11,055 bases of DNA from Halococcaceae archaeon. GTDB lineage: Archaea; Halobacteriota; Halobacteria; Halobacteriales; Halalkalicoccaceae. The DNA is taken from contig SKWB01000183.1 in assembly GCA_007129135.1 (NCBI GenBank), positions 1-11,055 on the forward strand. The letters run 5' to 3'. The notes beneath the pieces are model-generated. The model worked only from the letters and a program-made list of their open reading frames with translations, did not search any database and was not told the DNA's origin. This document shows positions 1-6,699 of this stretch, piece after piece; within the stretch, counting starts at the first letter, position 1; every line of letters starts with the position of its first letter. A program made the position numbers and the translations under genes.

Positions 1-774
1 GAACCCGACGCGGATCCGCCAGTTCTGCCACTCGACGACGTTCCCCTCGACCGCCCAGCTCGGCCCCTCGGGCTGGACGACGTTGTACGGCTTCAGGTCT
101 TCGCGGAGCTCGCGATCCCCCTCCCGGTAGGGGTAGCTCCGCAGGTCGTTGATCACGTCCGCACGCGTCGGCCCCGTATCGACGAGTTTCACCACCTCGC
201 GGTCGTCCAGGTCGACCCACGCGTGGATGCCCGACAGCGGCCGGTTGTACGCCTCGGCGCCGCGCTCGCCCTCGTCGCCGACCCAGGCGATGCCGTGGGC
301 GAGCCGACGGCTCCGGTCGACGTCCTCCGGAACGAAGTCGTAGCCCGCCGACCACGCGGTGACGATCGCGTTGTCGGGATCCGCCCCCCGTCGTCGGACC
401 GCTTCGCGAAAGCCCTCGTGGGCGGTAACGACGGTCTCGACCTCGACGAACTCCTCACCGATCATCCGGGGCTGGCCGACTGCGATCTCCTCCCAGGCGG
501 TCAGCTCCTCGTCGTCGAGCGAGGCGATCCCCTCGTACGAGGCGTGCTCGGACTTCTCGCGTACGACGACCGACGCCTCGCGGTCGATCGCGCTCCCCTC
601 GGCCTCGTAGGCGCGGTAGGCCTCCTTCGTCGGCTCCGCGAGCGTGATTTCGATGAAGCGCGCGTCGTCCCTCAGATCCGCAGCGTCGAGGACGATCTCG
701 CGCGCGGCCTCGACCTCGGTCGCCGAGAGTGGGTCGAGCGGGTGGTTCCCCTCTGTGTCGGTTTCCGGTACCAT
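1..774 (-). CDS. Copper-containing primary-amine oxidase, N-terminal part (runs off the window)
   Basis: The minus-strand frame opens at ATG 774 and stays open to base 1, giving the first 258 residues. Members of this family oxidise primary amines to aldehydes, releasing H2O2 and ammonia, with copper and a peptide-derived topaquinone. The visible part has a family-like start (NHPLDPLSATEVEAAREIVL, residues 10-29), the N2/N3-type segment containing VGQPRMIGEEFVEVETVV, and QNWRIRVGF at the window edge, where the catalytic beta-sandwich domain begins. The topaquinone Tyr and copper His residues lie outside the window, so activity cannot be judged. There is no room for the extra first domain of E. 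coli TynA, so this is the shorter three-domain form. No signal peptide is visible, suggesting a cytoplasmic enzyme. It is transcribed away from the gene at 873. Confidence 0.85.
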   Translation of the reverse strand, partial: MVPETDTEGNHPLDPLSATEVEAAREIVLDAADLRDDARFIEITLAEPTKEAYRAYEAEGSAIDREASVVVREKSEHASYEGIASLDDEELTAWEEIAVGQPRMIGEEFVEVETVVTAHEGFREAVRRRGADPDNAIVTAWSAGYDFVPEDVDRSRRLAHGIAWVGDEGERGAEAYNRPLSGIHAWVDLDDREVVKLVDTGPTRADVINDLRSYPYREGDRELREDLKPYNVVQPEGPSWAVEGNVVEWQNWRIRVGF

Positions 775-796
775 GTCATCGACACACACGAAACAG

Positions 797-812
797 GCTC
801 ACATAACTGTTG
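797..812 (-). promoter_or_regulatory. Possible TATA element of the amine oxidase gene
   Basis: On the minus strand this reads CAACAGTTATGTGAG, an AT-rich island in GC-rich DNA. Its AGTTATG core (803-809) lies about 30 nt upstream of ATG 774, the right distance for a haloarchaeal TATA box driving a transcript with almost no leader. The match is imperfect and no BRE is obvious. Confidence 0.35.
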
Positions 813-872
813 AGCGGGGTCGCCGGTGGGAGAGGACCCGAGGTTCTTGTCGGTCCCGACGGTACCAGCGCC

Positions 873-1331
873 ATGCGCGTGAGCGTCATCGGCGGCGGAA
901 CGGTCGGGGAGGACGACGCGGGAGTGGCAGAGCGGGTCGGAAGAGTGCTCGCCGAGCGAGGTCACACCCTCGTCTGTGGCGGACGCGGCGGCGTGATGGA
1001 GGCGGCGTGTCGGGGTGCGAGTGAGGCCGGCGGGACGACGATCGGGATCCTCCCCGGTACGGACCCGGGCGAGGCGAACCCGTACGTCGAGGTCTCGATC
1101 GTGACCGGGATCGGCGAGATGCGGAACGTGCTCGTCGTGCGGAACGGCGACGCCGCCATCGCGATCGGTGGCCGCTACGGCACGCTCTCGGAGATCGGCT
1201 TCGCGCTCAAGATCGGTCGCCCTGTCGCCGGCCTCGGAACCCACGACGTCGAGGGCGTCGAGGCGGTCGAGACGCCCGAAGAGGCGGTGCGCTACGTCGA
1301 ACGAACGACGCCGTCTACGACGGAGCCCTGA
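873..1331 (+). CDS. TIGR00725/LOG-like Rossmann-fold protein
   Basis: A 152-aa protein of the TIGR00725 family, related to LOG/lysine-decarboxylase-like and molybdopterin-carrier-like proteins. It starts with a beta-strand and Gly-rich turn (MRVSVIGGGTVG, residues 1-12). It then has CGGRGGVMEAACRGA (35-49), GILPG (58-62) and GGRYGTLSEIGFAL (99-112), the phosphate- or nucleotide-binding loops of this fold. The length is normal for the family. I chose ATG 873 because it begins exactly at the first strand; an upstream in-frame GTG at 810 would add 21 residues with no family character. The molecular function is not established. LOG relatives hydrolyse nucleotide 5'-monophosphates, but the canonical LOG PGGxGTxxE motif is altered here, so I do not assign that activity. 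The gene diverges from the amine oxidase, with 98 nt between their starts. The upstream TTCTTGT at 844-850 is only a weak TATA candidate. Confidence 0.85.
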   Translation: MRVSVIGGGTVGEDDAGVAERVGRVLAERGHTLVCGGRGGVMEAACRGASEAGGTTIGILPGTDPGEANPYVEVSIVTGIGEMRNVLVVRNGDAAIAIGGRYGTLSEIGFALKIGRPVAGLGTHDVEGVEAVETPEEAVRYVERTTPSTTEP

Positions 1332-1721
1332 GGGGAACTATCGCGAGGTGAGGACGTCGAAGATCCAGTGGGTGCGTGGCCTCACGCGAGGAAGAGGCGA
1401 GCGGTCCCGCCCCGTCAGCGTCCCGGCGCGGGAAAGGGTGAAAACCACGCCAGTCGAGCGCGGGTGTAGCCCCAGCGTGTGACTGCAGGCCCTTGTCCTT
1501 CGCCACAGTGGCCGGAGCGGGGCGGAGCCGTACCGTGGGAGACGTGGCGCACGACGAAGTACCGTCTGCCAGCAGACGACACGCCCGAGATGCCGAGAGG
1601 GCGGCGTCAGGAGGTCGTCCCCACATGACGGTTCGATGGTCCAGACCGGATCCGAAGGACGCTGATGAGCGACCTGCTACTCGACGGACACGCGATCCGA
1701 TAGACGGGCGTCTGCACCGGG
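1332..1721. other. 390-nt gap between convergent genes; no CDS recognised, small hairpins
   Basis: This is the largest unassigned stretch in the window. Frames crossing it on either strand translate to Arg/Ser/Pro-rich sequence without the acidic bias of the neighbouring proteins, so I see no gene. Short perfect hairpins are visible: GCGTG-GCCT-CACGC (1374-1387), GGT-GAAA-ACC with a GNRA-type loop (1437-1446), CGTG-GCG-CACG (1543-1553) and CGTCTG-CCAG-CAGACG (1563-1578). No tRNA, SRP RNA core or RNase P core (GAGGAAAGTCC/ACAGAA) was found. There are no T-tracts on either strand that would mark terminators for the two converging genes. It may hold an unrecognised ncRNA or plain 3' UTR sequence. 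Confidence 0.5.
1563..1578. repeat. Perfect 6-bp inverted repeat (hairpin)
   Basis: CGTCTG and CAGACG flank a 4-nt CCAG loop. It is the strongest small stem in the gap. No T-tract follows on either strand, so it is not a standard intrinsic terminator. It could be part of a structured transcript or occur by chance. Confidence 0.4.
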
Positions 1722-3893
1722 TCAGTCCGCTGCCGTCGCCTCTCCGGGCGTCCCTCCGGCCCCGTTCGCCCGCCCCGCCTCGACCGCCTCGATCAGCAGT
1801 TCGGCGACGTCGACGATCTCGATCTCGTCCTCGAAGTCGCCGGTCTTCCGGCCGTCCTCGTACATCGTCATGCACATCGGGCAGGCGACGACGAACTTCT
1901 CGACCGCGCTCCCCGCGTCGGTGTCCTCCAACGCCTCCCTGAGTCGCTCCTCGCTCGGTTTGGGCTCCTCGTCGAACTCCATCCAGAGGCCGCCGCCGCC
2001 ACCGCCACAGCAGAAGGAGTTCGCGCGGTTTCTCGGCATCTCGTACAGCTCGCAGCCGGTCGCCCGGATCAGCTCCCTCGGTGCCTCGTACTCGTCGTTG
2101 AACCGCCCGAGGTGACACGGGTCGTGGTAGGTGACCGTGTAGTCGAGTTCGCTGCCCGAGAGGCCGAGCCGTCCCTCTCGAACGAGCTCCTCGACCGCCT
2201 GCGTCCAGTGGAGCACCTCGATTTCCCCGTCGTTATTCCAGAACCCGTCGTACTCGAACGGCATCACCGGGTCGTCGGCGAACTCCGCGAAATCGATCTC
2301 CGGGTACTCGTTCTCGAACGTGTTGTAGCTGTGGGGATCCGTACAGACGAGCTTCTCGAACGCACAGTCCTCGAAGCTCTCGACGTGGTGGCCGGCGAGT
2401 TCGAGGAAGAGGAACTCCTCGCCCACCCGGCGGATGTCGTTGCCGTCGTAGCGCTCGTCCTCGAACAGGATCCCGACCTCGACGTCGGCGGCGTCGAACA
2501 GCCGAGCGAGCGAGCGCGCCACGGTCTTGTTCCGGTCGTCGTAGCTCGGGTAGTCGCCGACGTACCAGAGGTACTCCACCTCGGTCTCCCTCGCATCGAC
2601 GAGGTCGAACTCGAGCTCGTCGGCCCAGTTCGCCCGGTCGTCCGGACGCTCGCCGAAGGTGTTCCCGCGCTGCATCAGGTTGCCGAAGACGTCCTGCATG
2701 TTCGAATCGACATCGCCCTGGTCGGTGAGCTGACGGTTCAGCTTCGCGAACGTGCTCAGGTGTTCGATCTCGACCGGGCAGGCGTCCATACACGCCATAC
2801 AGGCCATACACGACTCCATCGTCTCCGCGCGGATCACGCCGCCGCCGTCGGCGACGATCGGCCGTTCCTCCCCCCCTGCATCGAGCCGTTCCCGGTAGGC
2901 CTTCAGGTCGAGGATCACGTCCCGCGGGTCGAGCGGCCGGTTCGAGGCCTTCGCCGGACAGACCGCCGAACACCGCCCGCACTTCGTACAGGCGTCCTGG
3001 TCGAGCATGTCCTTCCAGGTGAGGTCGTCGATCGACTCGGCGTTCGTGTGGTCGAGGTCCGCGGGGACGGCGGGCAGGCGCACGCCGGCCTTCTCGTCGC
3101 GCGTGACGACGTTCGCGAACGACGAGAGCATGTGAAACGGCTTCGCGTACGGGATCCACGCGATGAAAAAGAGCGAGAGCAGCGAGTGCTGCCACCAGAC
3201 GACGGGGTAGATCGCCGCCGCCCCCTCGGCGGTGAGCCCACCCGCTTCGAGGAGATTGGCGGTGAAGACGCCGACGAAGCTCACCGTCTCTTCGGCCCGG
3301 ATCTCCTGTCCGACCATCGACACGCCCTGCACGAGAAAGCCGCCGACGCCGATCAGAAAGAGCAGCCAGATGAACAGGTCGTCCTCGCGGCTCGTGTGTC
3401 GCCCCCAGAGCCGGACGTTCCGGACGACGTAGCGGCGGTACATCGCCATGCCGATCCCGACGACGAACAGCAGCCCGAACGCGTCGAGGACGAGCTGGTA
3501 GGCGAGGTAGAAGTCGCCGACCCAGAACGAGTCGCCGGTGAGCAGCCGGTAGAAGTCCATGTCGATGAAGAGGATCGTCGTGCCGATCAGGAGGACGAGA
3601 AAACCCCAGAAGATGAAGGCGTGCATCAGCCCGCCGTAGAGGTCGCGGTTGAACTGCTTCTCGTTGCTGCCGGCGATCTTCGCGGCGGCGACGATCCGTT
3701 CGGAGAGATCCGAGAGCCGGTCGATCGGTTCCTCCGAGCCCTCCGTGTAGCGCATAAAACGCTGGTAGACGCCGTAGAGGAAGACCACGATCACCACGAC
3801 CGAGAGGAAGTAGAACAGCCCCTTCCCGACGGGGCCGATCTGCCAGAACGTCTCGCGGGTGGCCTCGGCCCCCGCCTGCCCGAGAACGTACAT
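1722..3893 (-). CDS. Membrane heme-b/Fe-S oxidoreductase, HdrD/DsrMK/EMO-like
   Basis: A 723-aa protein fusing a NarI/DsrM-like membrane domain to an HdrD/DsrK-like Fe-S domain. Hydrophobic helices lie near 24-44, 88-110, 130-152, 173-195 and 233-250. H91, H236 and H254 (the last in PYAKPFH, as in NarI-type subunits) are candidate heme b ligands. Two ferredoxin motifs follow: C302/305/308/312 and C362/365/368/372. The C-terminal CCG domain is intact (C593, C628-C629, C671/C674). The earlier CCG domain (about 440-530) lacks its cysteines: VGD447, RYDG 481-484 and DPHS 519-522 occupy the VGC, CCG and CPHC positions. By family it should pass electrons between a soluble donor and membrane quinone. 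ETF:menaquinone oxidoreductase is the closest functional model, but no ETF gene is in the window to support this. Start ATG 3893 sits at a natural N-terminus with a TATA-like element upstream; the frame extending to 4403 covers bioN in another frame and is spurious. Confidence 0.85.
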   Translation of the reverse strand: MYVLGQAGAEATRETFWQIGPVGKGLFYFLSVVVIVVFLYGVYQRFMRYTEGSEEPIDRLSDLSERIVAAAKIAGSNEKQFNRDLYGGLMHAFIFWGFLVLLIGTTILFIDMDFYRLLTGDSFWVGDFYLAYQLVLDAFGLLFVVGIGMAMYRRYVVRNVRLWGRHTSREDDLFIWLLFLIGVGGFLVQGVSMVGQEIRAEETVSFVGVFTANLLEAGGLTAEGAAAIYPVVWWQHSLLSLFFIAWIPYAKPFHMLSSFANVVTRDEKAGVRLPAVPADLDHTNAESIDDLTWKDMLDQDACTKCGRCSAVCPAKASNRPLDPRDVILDLKAYRERLDAGGEERPIVADGGGVIRAETMESCMACMACMDACPVEIEHLSTFAKLNRQLTDQGDVDSNMQDVFGNLMQRGNTFGERPDDRANWADELEFDLVDARETEVEYLWYVGDYPSYDDRNKTVARSLARLFDAADVEVGILFEDERYDGNDIRRVGEEFLFLELAGHHVESFEDCAFEKLVCTDPHSYNTFENEYPEIDFAEFADDPVMPFEYDGFWNNDGEIEVLHWTQAVEELVREGRLGLSGSELDYTVTYHDPCHLGRFNDEYEAPRELIRATGCELYEMPRNRANSFCCGGGGGGLWMEFDEEPKPSEERLREALEDTDAGSAVEKFVVACPMCMTMYEDGRKTGDFEDEIEIVDVAELLIEAVEAGRANGAGGTPGEATAAD

Positions 3894-3915
3894 AATCGTT
3901 GTGCTGTGTACCGGG

Positions 3916-3932
3916 CGCTTAACTCTTCTCAC
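3916..3932 (-). promoter_or_regulatory. TATA/BRE-like promoter of the Fe-S oxidoreductase
   Basis: The minus strand reads TGAGAAGAGTTAAGCGC: a purine-rich BRE-like stretch followed by GTTAAG. The AT core is about 28 nt upstream of ATG 3893, which fits a leaderless or near-leaderless transcript. It lies just after the bioN stop codon, so the reductase probably has its own promoter and does not depend only on read-through from bioYMN. Confidence 0.55.
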
Positions 3933-3952
3933 CGCGGGCGCACGGCTCGGTT

Positions 3953-4657
3953 TTAGACGGCCGAGAGGAACACCAGGACGACGGAGAACACGAGAACGGG
4001 GAGATCCGGAGGACCGAGCGAGAGCCGAGGAAGCGTCGCGTTCCACGAGAGACACCGCGCACGCAACGCGAGCGAGAGCCGGTCCGCCCGGGTGAGAGCG
4101 CGCGAAACGCCGGCGACGACCAGCCACGAGATCCGCGTTCTCACCGGCTGCTCGGTCCCCAGCCGCGCGGCGTGGGCCGCTCGCGCCCGTCTCAGGTCGT
4201 CGACGAGCAGCGGGAGGAACCGGGCGACGAAGCCGACGCCCAGCCCCAGAAACCGCCCGACGCGCCCGGGCAGCGCCCACGCGAGCGCCGCCTGTGACTC
4301 TCGAACCGGGGTCGTCCGGACGTACGCCGCGGCGACCAGGAGGACGAGGAGGATCCGGTAGCTCGCGAGCGCCGGGTCGACGGCCCGGTCGAGGGCGACC
4401 CACGGCGGGCCGAGGACGACCGCCTCGATCAACGGTGCGGCGAGGACGAACGGGAGGACGATCCGGACCGTCCAGAGCGTTCCGAGCAGGGGCGTTCGGC
4501 TCGCGAACAGGACGACGAGTGTGAGGACCGTGAGCAGCGCGAGCCCCCGAGGCGTGGTGTAGGCGTAGGCGGCGGCGACGAACGAGAGCTGGAAGGCGAG
4601 CTTCGAGCGGGCGTCGAGGCGGTGGGCGAACGAGCGGCCGGGAGAGAAACTCAGCAT
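3953..4657 (-). CDS. bioN: ECF transporter transmembrane (T) component BioN-like
   Basis: A 234-aa EcfT/CbiQ-family membrane protein that couples ATP hydrolysis to movement of the substrate-binding S component. It begins with the characteristic HRLDARSKL (residues 12-20). Hydrophobic segments follow near 22-52, 62-82, 98-113 and 135-152. The cytoplasmic coupling region has two X-Arg-X sites: RARAAHAAR (157-165) and LALRARCLSW (196-205). The second is usually Ala-Arg-Gly, here Ala-Arg-Cys, a mild oddity. A last hydrophobic helix ends the protein (219-234). ATG 4657 overlaps the end of the ATPase gene by 7 nt (ATGCTGA) with no clear Shine-Dalgarno, implying translational coupling. The position after bioY and bioM supports a biotin assignment, although EcfT proteins alone do not reveal the substrate. 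Confidence 0.85.
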   Translation of the reverse strand: MLSFSPGRSFAHRLDARSKLAFQLSFVAAAYAYTTPRGLALLTVLTLVVLFASRTPLLGTLWTVRIVLPFVLAAPLIEAVVLGPPWVALDRAVDPALASYRILLVLLVAAAYVRTTPVRESQAALAWALPGRVGRFLGLGVGFVARFLPLLVDDLRRARAAHAARLGTEQPVRTRISWLVVAGVSRALTRADRLSLALRARCLSWNATLPRLSLGPPDLPVLVFSVVLVFLSAV

Positions 4658-5355
4658 CGCGGATCGCGCACAGACAGCCCCGGAAGGTCCGAGAGCAGTG
4701 TCTCAGGGCACCCCTCCCGGAGGATCCGCCCGTCCCCGAGGACGAGGATGCGGTCCGCGTCCTCCCAGAGGTCGCGCAGGTCGTGGGTGACGACGATCAC
4801 GCTCGTTCCCGATCTGTGAAGCTCTCTGAGCCGCGCGAGCACGGACCGTCGTGCGGGTTCGTCGAGGCCGGTGAGCGGTTCGTCGAGCACCAGGTGATCG
4901 GGCTCCATCGCGAGCGCGCCGGCGATGGCGAGGCGTTCCTCCTCGCCGCCCGAGAGCGTCGTGATCCGATCCTCCGCTCGTCCACGCAGGCCGACGGCGG
5001 CGAGCGCCTCGTCGGCCCTGCGGTCGATCTCCTCCCGGGCGAGGCCAAGGTTCTCGGGGCCGAACGCGACGTCCTCTCCCACGGTAGCGGCGACGAAGCC
5101 GTCCCTCGGGTGCTGGAAGACCATCCCGACGGCCGTCCGGGCGGCGACGAGGTCGGCTCCCACTCGCCGGCCGTTCACGAGCACCTCCCCCGCGTCGGGT
5201 TCGAGCAGCCCGTTCCAGTGGCGGACGAGCGTCGTCTTCCCCGAGCCGTTCGGTCCGGCGAGGAGGAGGAACTCGCCGTCCGGGACGGAGAGCGAGACGC
5301 CGGAGAGCGCGACGTGATCGGCGTAGCGGTGGACGAGGTCGCGGGTCTCGATCAT
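4651..5355 (-). CDS. bioM: ECF transporter ATP-binding protein BioM-like
   Basis: A 234-aa ABC ATPase that powers the biotin ECF importer at the cytoplasmic face of the membrane. All motifs are present: Walker A GPNGSGKT (34-41), Q-loop VFQHP (79-83), signature LSGGEEER (134-141), Walker B HLVLDEP (154-160), D-loop GLDEP (163-167) and H-loop VTHD (189-192). Glu replaces the common Gln after LSGG. I chose ATG 5355 because the protein starts with the standard ABC strand MIETRDLVHRY and because it overlaps the bioY stop as TGATG. The same frame continues open to 5982 but is Arg-rich there and antiparallel to nothing real in that frame, being simply bioY read out of frame. A single ATPase serves the module, so it would act as a homodimer. 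Confidence 0.92.
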   Translation of the reverse strand: MIETRDLVHRYADHVALSGVSLSVPDGEFLLLAGPNGSGKTTLVRHWNGLLEPDAGEVLVNGRRVGADLVAARTAVGMVFQHPRDGFVAATVGEDVAFGPENLGLAREEIDRRADEALAAVGLRGRAEDRITTLSGGEEERLAIAGALAMEPDHLVLDEPLTGLDEPARRSVLARLRELHRSGTSVIVVTHDLRDLWEDADRILVLGDGRILREGCPETLLSDLPGLSVRDPRC

Positions 5356-5954
5356 CAGGCGGCGGCGAGCGCGTCGCTTCGGACGATGCCGACGGCGGCG
5401 GCGATCTTCACGGCCTCGAACGGGACGAACGCGACGGCGCTCGCGACGAACGCCCGGGAGAGGCTCACGTCCTGGACGAACGCGAAGCCGACCGTCCCCA
5501 GCGCGTAGATGAGCACCGTCCCGAGGACCATCGCCCCGACGAGCGTCGGGAGGCCGACCCCGCGGTGGTCGCTGAGCGTTACCCCCCGATGGACGACCAG
5601 TCCGACGACGCCCGCCGCGAGCGGGTACGACCATAGGTAGCCGAGGGTCGGGCTCGCGAGCAGCACGCCCGGGCCGGCCGTCCCACCCGCGAACACCGGC
5701 ACACCGAGGCCGCCCGCGAGGAGGTAGAAGACCATCGCGACGCATCCCCAGACGGGCCCGAGCAGGATTCCGGCGAGGAAGACGCCGAGCACCTGGAGCG
5801 TCACCGGGACGCCCGGTGCGAGCGGGTTCGGGAACGAGACGTAGGCGAACGCCCCCATCAACGCGGCGAAGACGGCCGCCCGCGCGAGGTTCCGCACCGT
5901 CTCGTCGCCGACGAGATCGACGTCTCCAGCCTCCGTTCGTGTCGTATCGGCCAT
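5355..5954 (-). CDS. bioY: Biotin transporter substrate-binding protein BioY
   Basis: A 199-aa integral membrane S component of the ECF biotin importer. The BioY signature is clear: SFPNPLAPGVPVTLQVLGVF (residues 40-59), then LAGILLGP and the loop YLLAGGLGVPVFAGG, followed by LGYLWSYPLAAG. About six hydrophobic helices are visible, with FVPFEAVKIAAAVG near the C-terminus. ATG 5954 (MADTTRTEAGD) is preferred; an in-frame TTG at 5972 would add six residues and is unlikely. The order bioY-bioM-bioN with one- and seven-base overlaps indicates a single transcript and a complete transporter, which suggests the organism takes up biotin; no biotin synthesis gene is in the window. The gene diverges from the Cmi4-like gene at 6055, with 100 nt between their starts. 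Confidence 0.93.
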   Translation of the reverse strand: MADTTRTEAGDVDLVGDETVRNLARAAVFAALMGAFAYVSFPNPLAPGVPVTLQVLGVFLAGILLGPVWGCVAMVFYLLAGGLGVPVFAGGTAGPGVLLASPTLGYLWSYPLAAGVVGLVVHRGVTLSDHRGVGLPTLVGAMVLGTVLIYALGTVGFAFVQDVSLSRAFVASAVAFVPFEAVKIAAAVGIVRSDALAAA

Positions 5955-5975
5955 GACGGGCCATCTCGTCAAGTC

Positions 5976-5992
5976 TACTCAAAGGTTCGGTT
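5976..5992 (-). promoter_or_regulatory. Weak TATA-like element upstream of bioYMN
   Basis: The minus strand shows AACCTTTGAGTAG about 25-33 nt before ATG 5954. The spacing is right, but the TTTGAG core is a poor TATA match. No clear operator palindrome was seen in the shared 100-nt divergent region. Confidence 0.3.
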
Positions 5993-6008
5993 TACGAGGT
6001 GGGTTCGG

Positions 6009-6025
6009 CGAAAGCGTTTATATAC
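6009..6025 (+). promoter_or_regulatory. Strong BRE/TATA promoter of the Cmi4-like gene
   Basis: CGAAAGCGTTTATATA: an adenine-rich BRE followed by TTTATATA (6017-6024). It is the best archaeal TATA box in the window. The expected transcription start, about 25 nt downstream, falls near 6045-6050, leaving a leader of only about 5-10 nt before ATG 6055. Confidence 0.8.
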
Positions 6026-6054
6026 CTTCACCCCGTTCGACCGCGCCACGAACC

Positions 6055-6651
6055 ATGGACGAGAAGACACAGGAGCTCCGTGACATCTTCCTCGAGATGA
6101 GCGGCGAGGGGTCGGTCACCGAGAGCCAGGAGCAGACGAGGGGGTCGCTCGCCGAGGAGCGATCCGACGAAGAGCGTGTGGGCCCGGTGATCGAGACGAT
6201 GCGAGAGCGTCTCGAGTTCGAGACGGACGAGGAGACCGAGACGTACGCACGGGTCGTCCGGGGCTTCTTCGGGGACGAGACCGACGCGGAGGTCGCAGCG
6301 GAGATCGACACGGACACCGAGCACGTCCTCGCGATGCGGATGGACCTCCACTTGATCAGGGACGAGGAGACCGAGATCGCGGCCGAGACGCGCGAGATCA
6401 GGCGTCGACGCGCCGACGACGAGTCCGTCGCGGAGATCGCCGAGGCTCTCGATCTCGATGCGGAGGAGCTGGAGGGGGTCGTCCGTGCGCTCGACGCCGA
6501 CGCGGCCTCGCGTCGGGTGAACGACCGCTACCGCGACGAGTTCGAGACGATCGTCGCCGACGGGGACCTCTCGACTCGTCTCGCCCGCGACGCCCGTGAG
6601 GACGGCCTGCGCGAGGCGACCGAGGGAATGGAAAACGAGCTCTCGATGTGA
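6055..6651 (+). CDS. Conditioned-medium-induced protein 4 family (two HTH-like segments)
   Basis: A 198-aa, very acidic soluble protein. I recognise it as the haloarchaeal family annotated as conditioned-medium-induced protein 4, from the start MDEKTQELRDIFLEMSGE with VTESQEQTRGSL, and the end REDGLREATEGMENELSM. Two helix-turn-helix-like segments are visible: residues 64-101 (VVRGFFGDETDAEVAAEIDT, then LAMRMDLHLIRD) and 117-147 (RRRADDESVAEIAEALDLDA). This suggests a DNA-binding or sigma-like adaptor role, but its molecular function is not known to me. The family name comes from induction by spent medium, which hints at cell-density regulation. ATG 6055 matches the family start and the strong TATA box; an in-frame extension to 5953 would run through that promoter. 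Confidence 0.85.
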   Translation: MDEKTQELRDIFLEMSGEGSVTESQEQTRGSLAEERSDEERVGPVIETMRERLEFETDEETETYARVVRGFFGDETDAEVAAEIDTDTEHVLAMRMDLHLIRDEETEIAAETREIRRRRADDESVAEIAEALDLDAEELEGVVRALDADAASRRVNDRYRDEFETIVADGDLSTRLARDAREDGLREATEGMENELSM

Positions 6652-6663
6652 ACCTTCTTATCC
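6652..6663 (+). promoter_or_regulatory. TATA-like element directly after the Cmi4-like stop codon
   Basis: ACCTTCTTATCC begins one base after the TGA ending at 6651. The TTCTTATC core is about 26 nt upstream of GTG 6685 and about 41 nt upstream of ATG 6700. The downstream gene may therefore be transcribed independently despite the small gap. Confidence 0.45.
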
Positions 6664-6699
6664 GAGTGCGGAGCCAGCGAGGGCGTGCCGCCCCACGCG

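Noticed and set aside
1388..1640. Possible RNase P RNA or tRNA (GAGGAAG at 1387-1393, GGTTCGA at 1630-1636)
   Set aside because: The RNase P core GAGGAAAGTCC and the ACAGAA element are absent, and the GGTTCGA has no pairing T-stem or acceptor stem.
1661..1667. Box C-like TGATGAG suggesting a C/D guide RNA
   Set aside because: No CTGA box D or second C'/D' pair occurs at the required spacing.
1609..1942. ATG at 1625 preceded by a good AGGAGGT Shine-Dalgarno
   Set aside because: The frame encodes an Arg/Pro/Ser-rich chain, most of it antisense to the end of the oxidoreductase gene. The SD match is probably chance in GC-rich DNA.
2112..3956. Long plus-strand open frame (614 codons) opposite the oxidoreductase
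   Set aside because: It is the antisense of a gene with clear domains. The translation is a low-complexity Arg/Asp/Glu/Val mix, the usual GC-rich codon mirror, with no motif.
3894..4403. 170-residue N-terminal extension of the Fe-S oxidoreductase frame
   Set aside because: It is Arg/Pro-rich, overlaps bioN out of frame and runs through the reductase promoter. The family N-terminus starts at ATG 3893.
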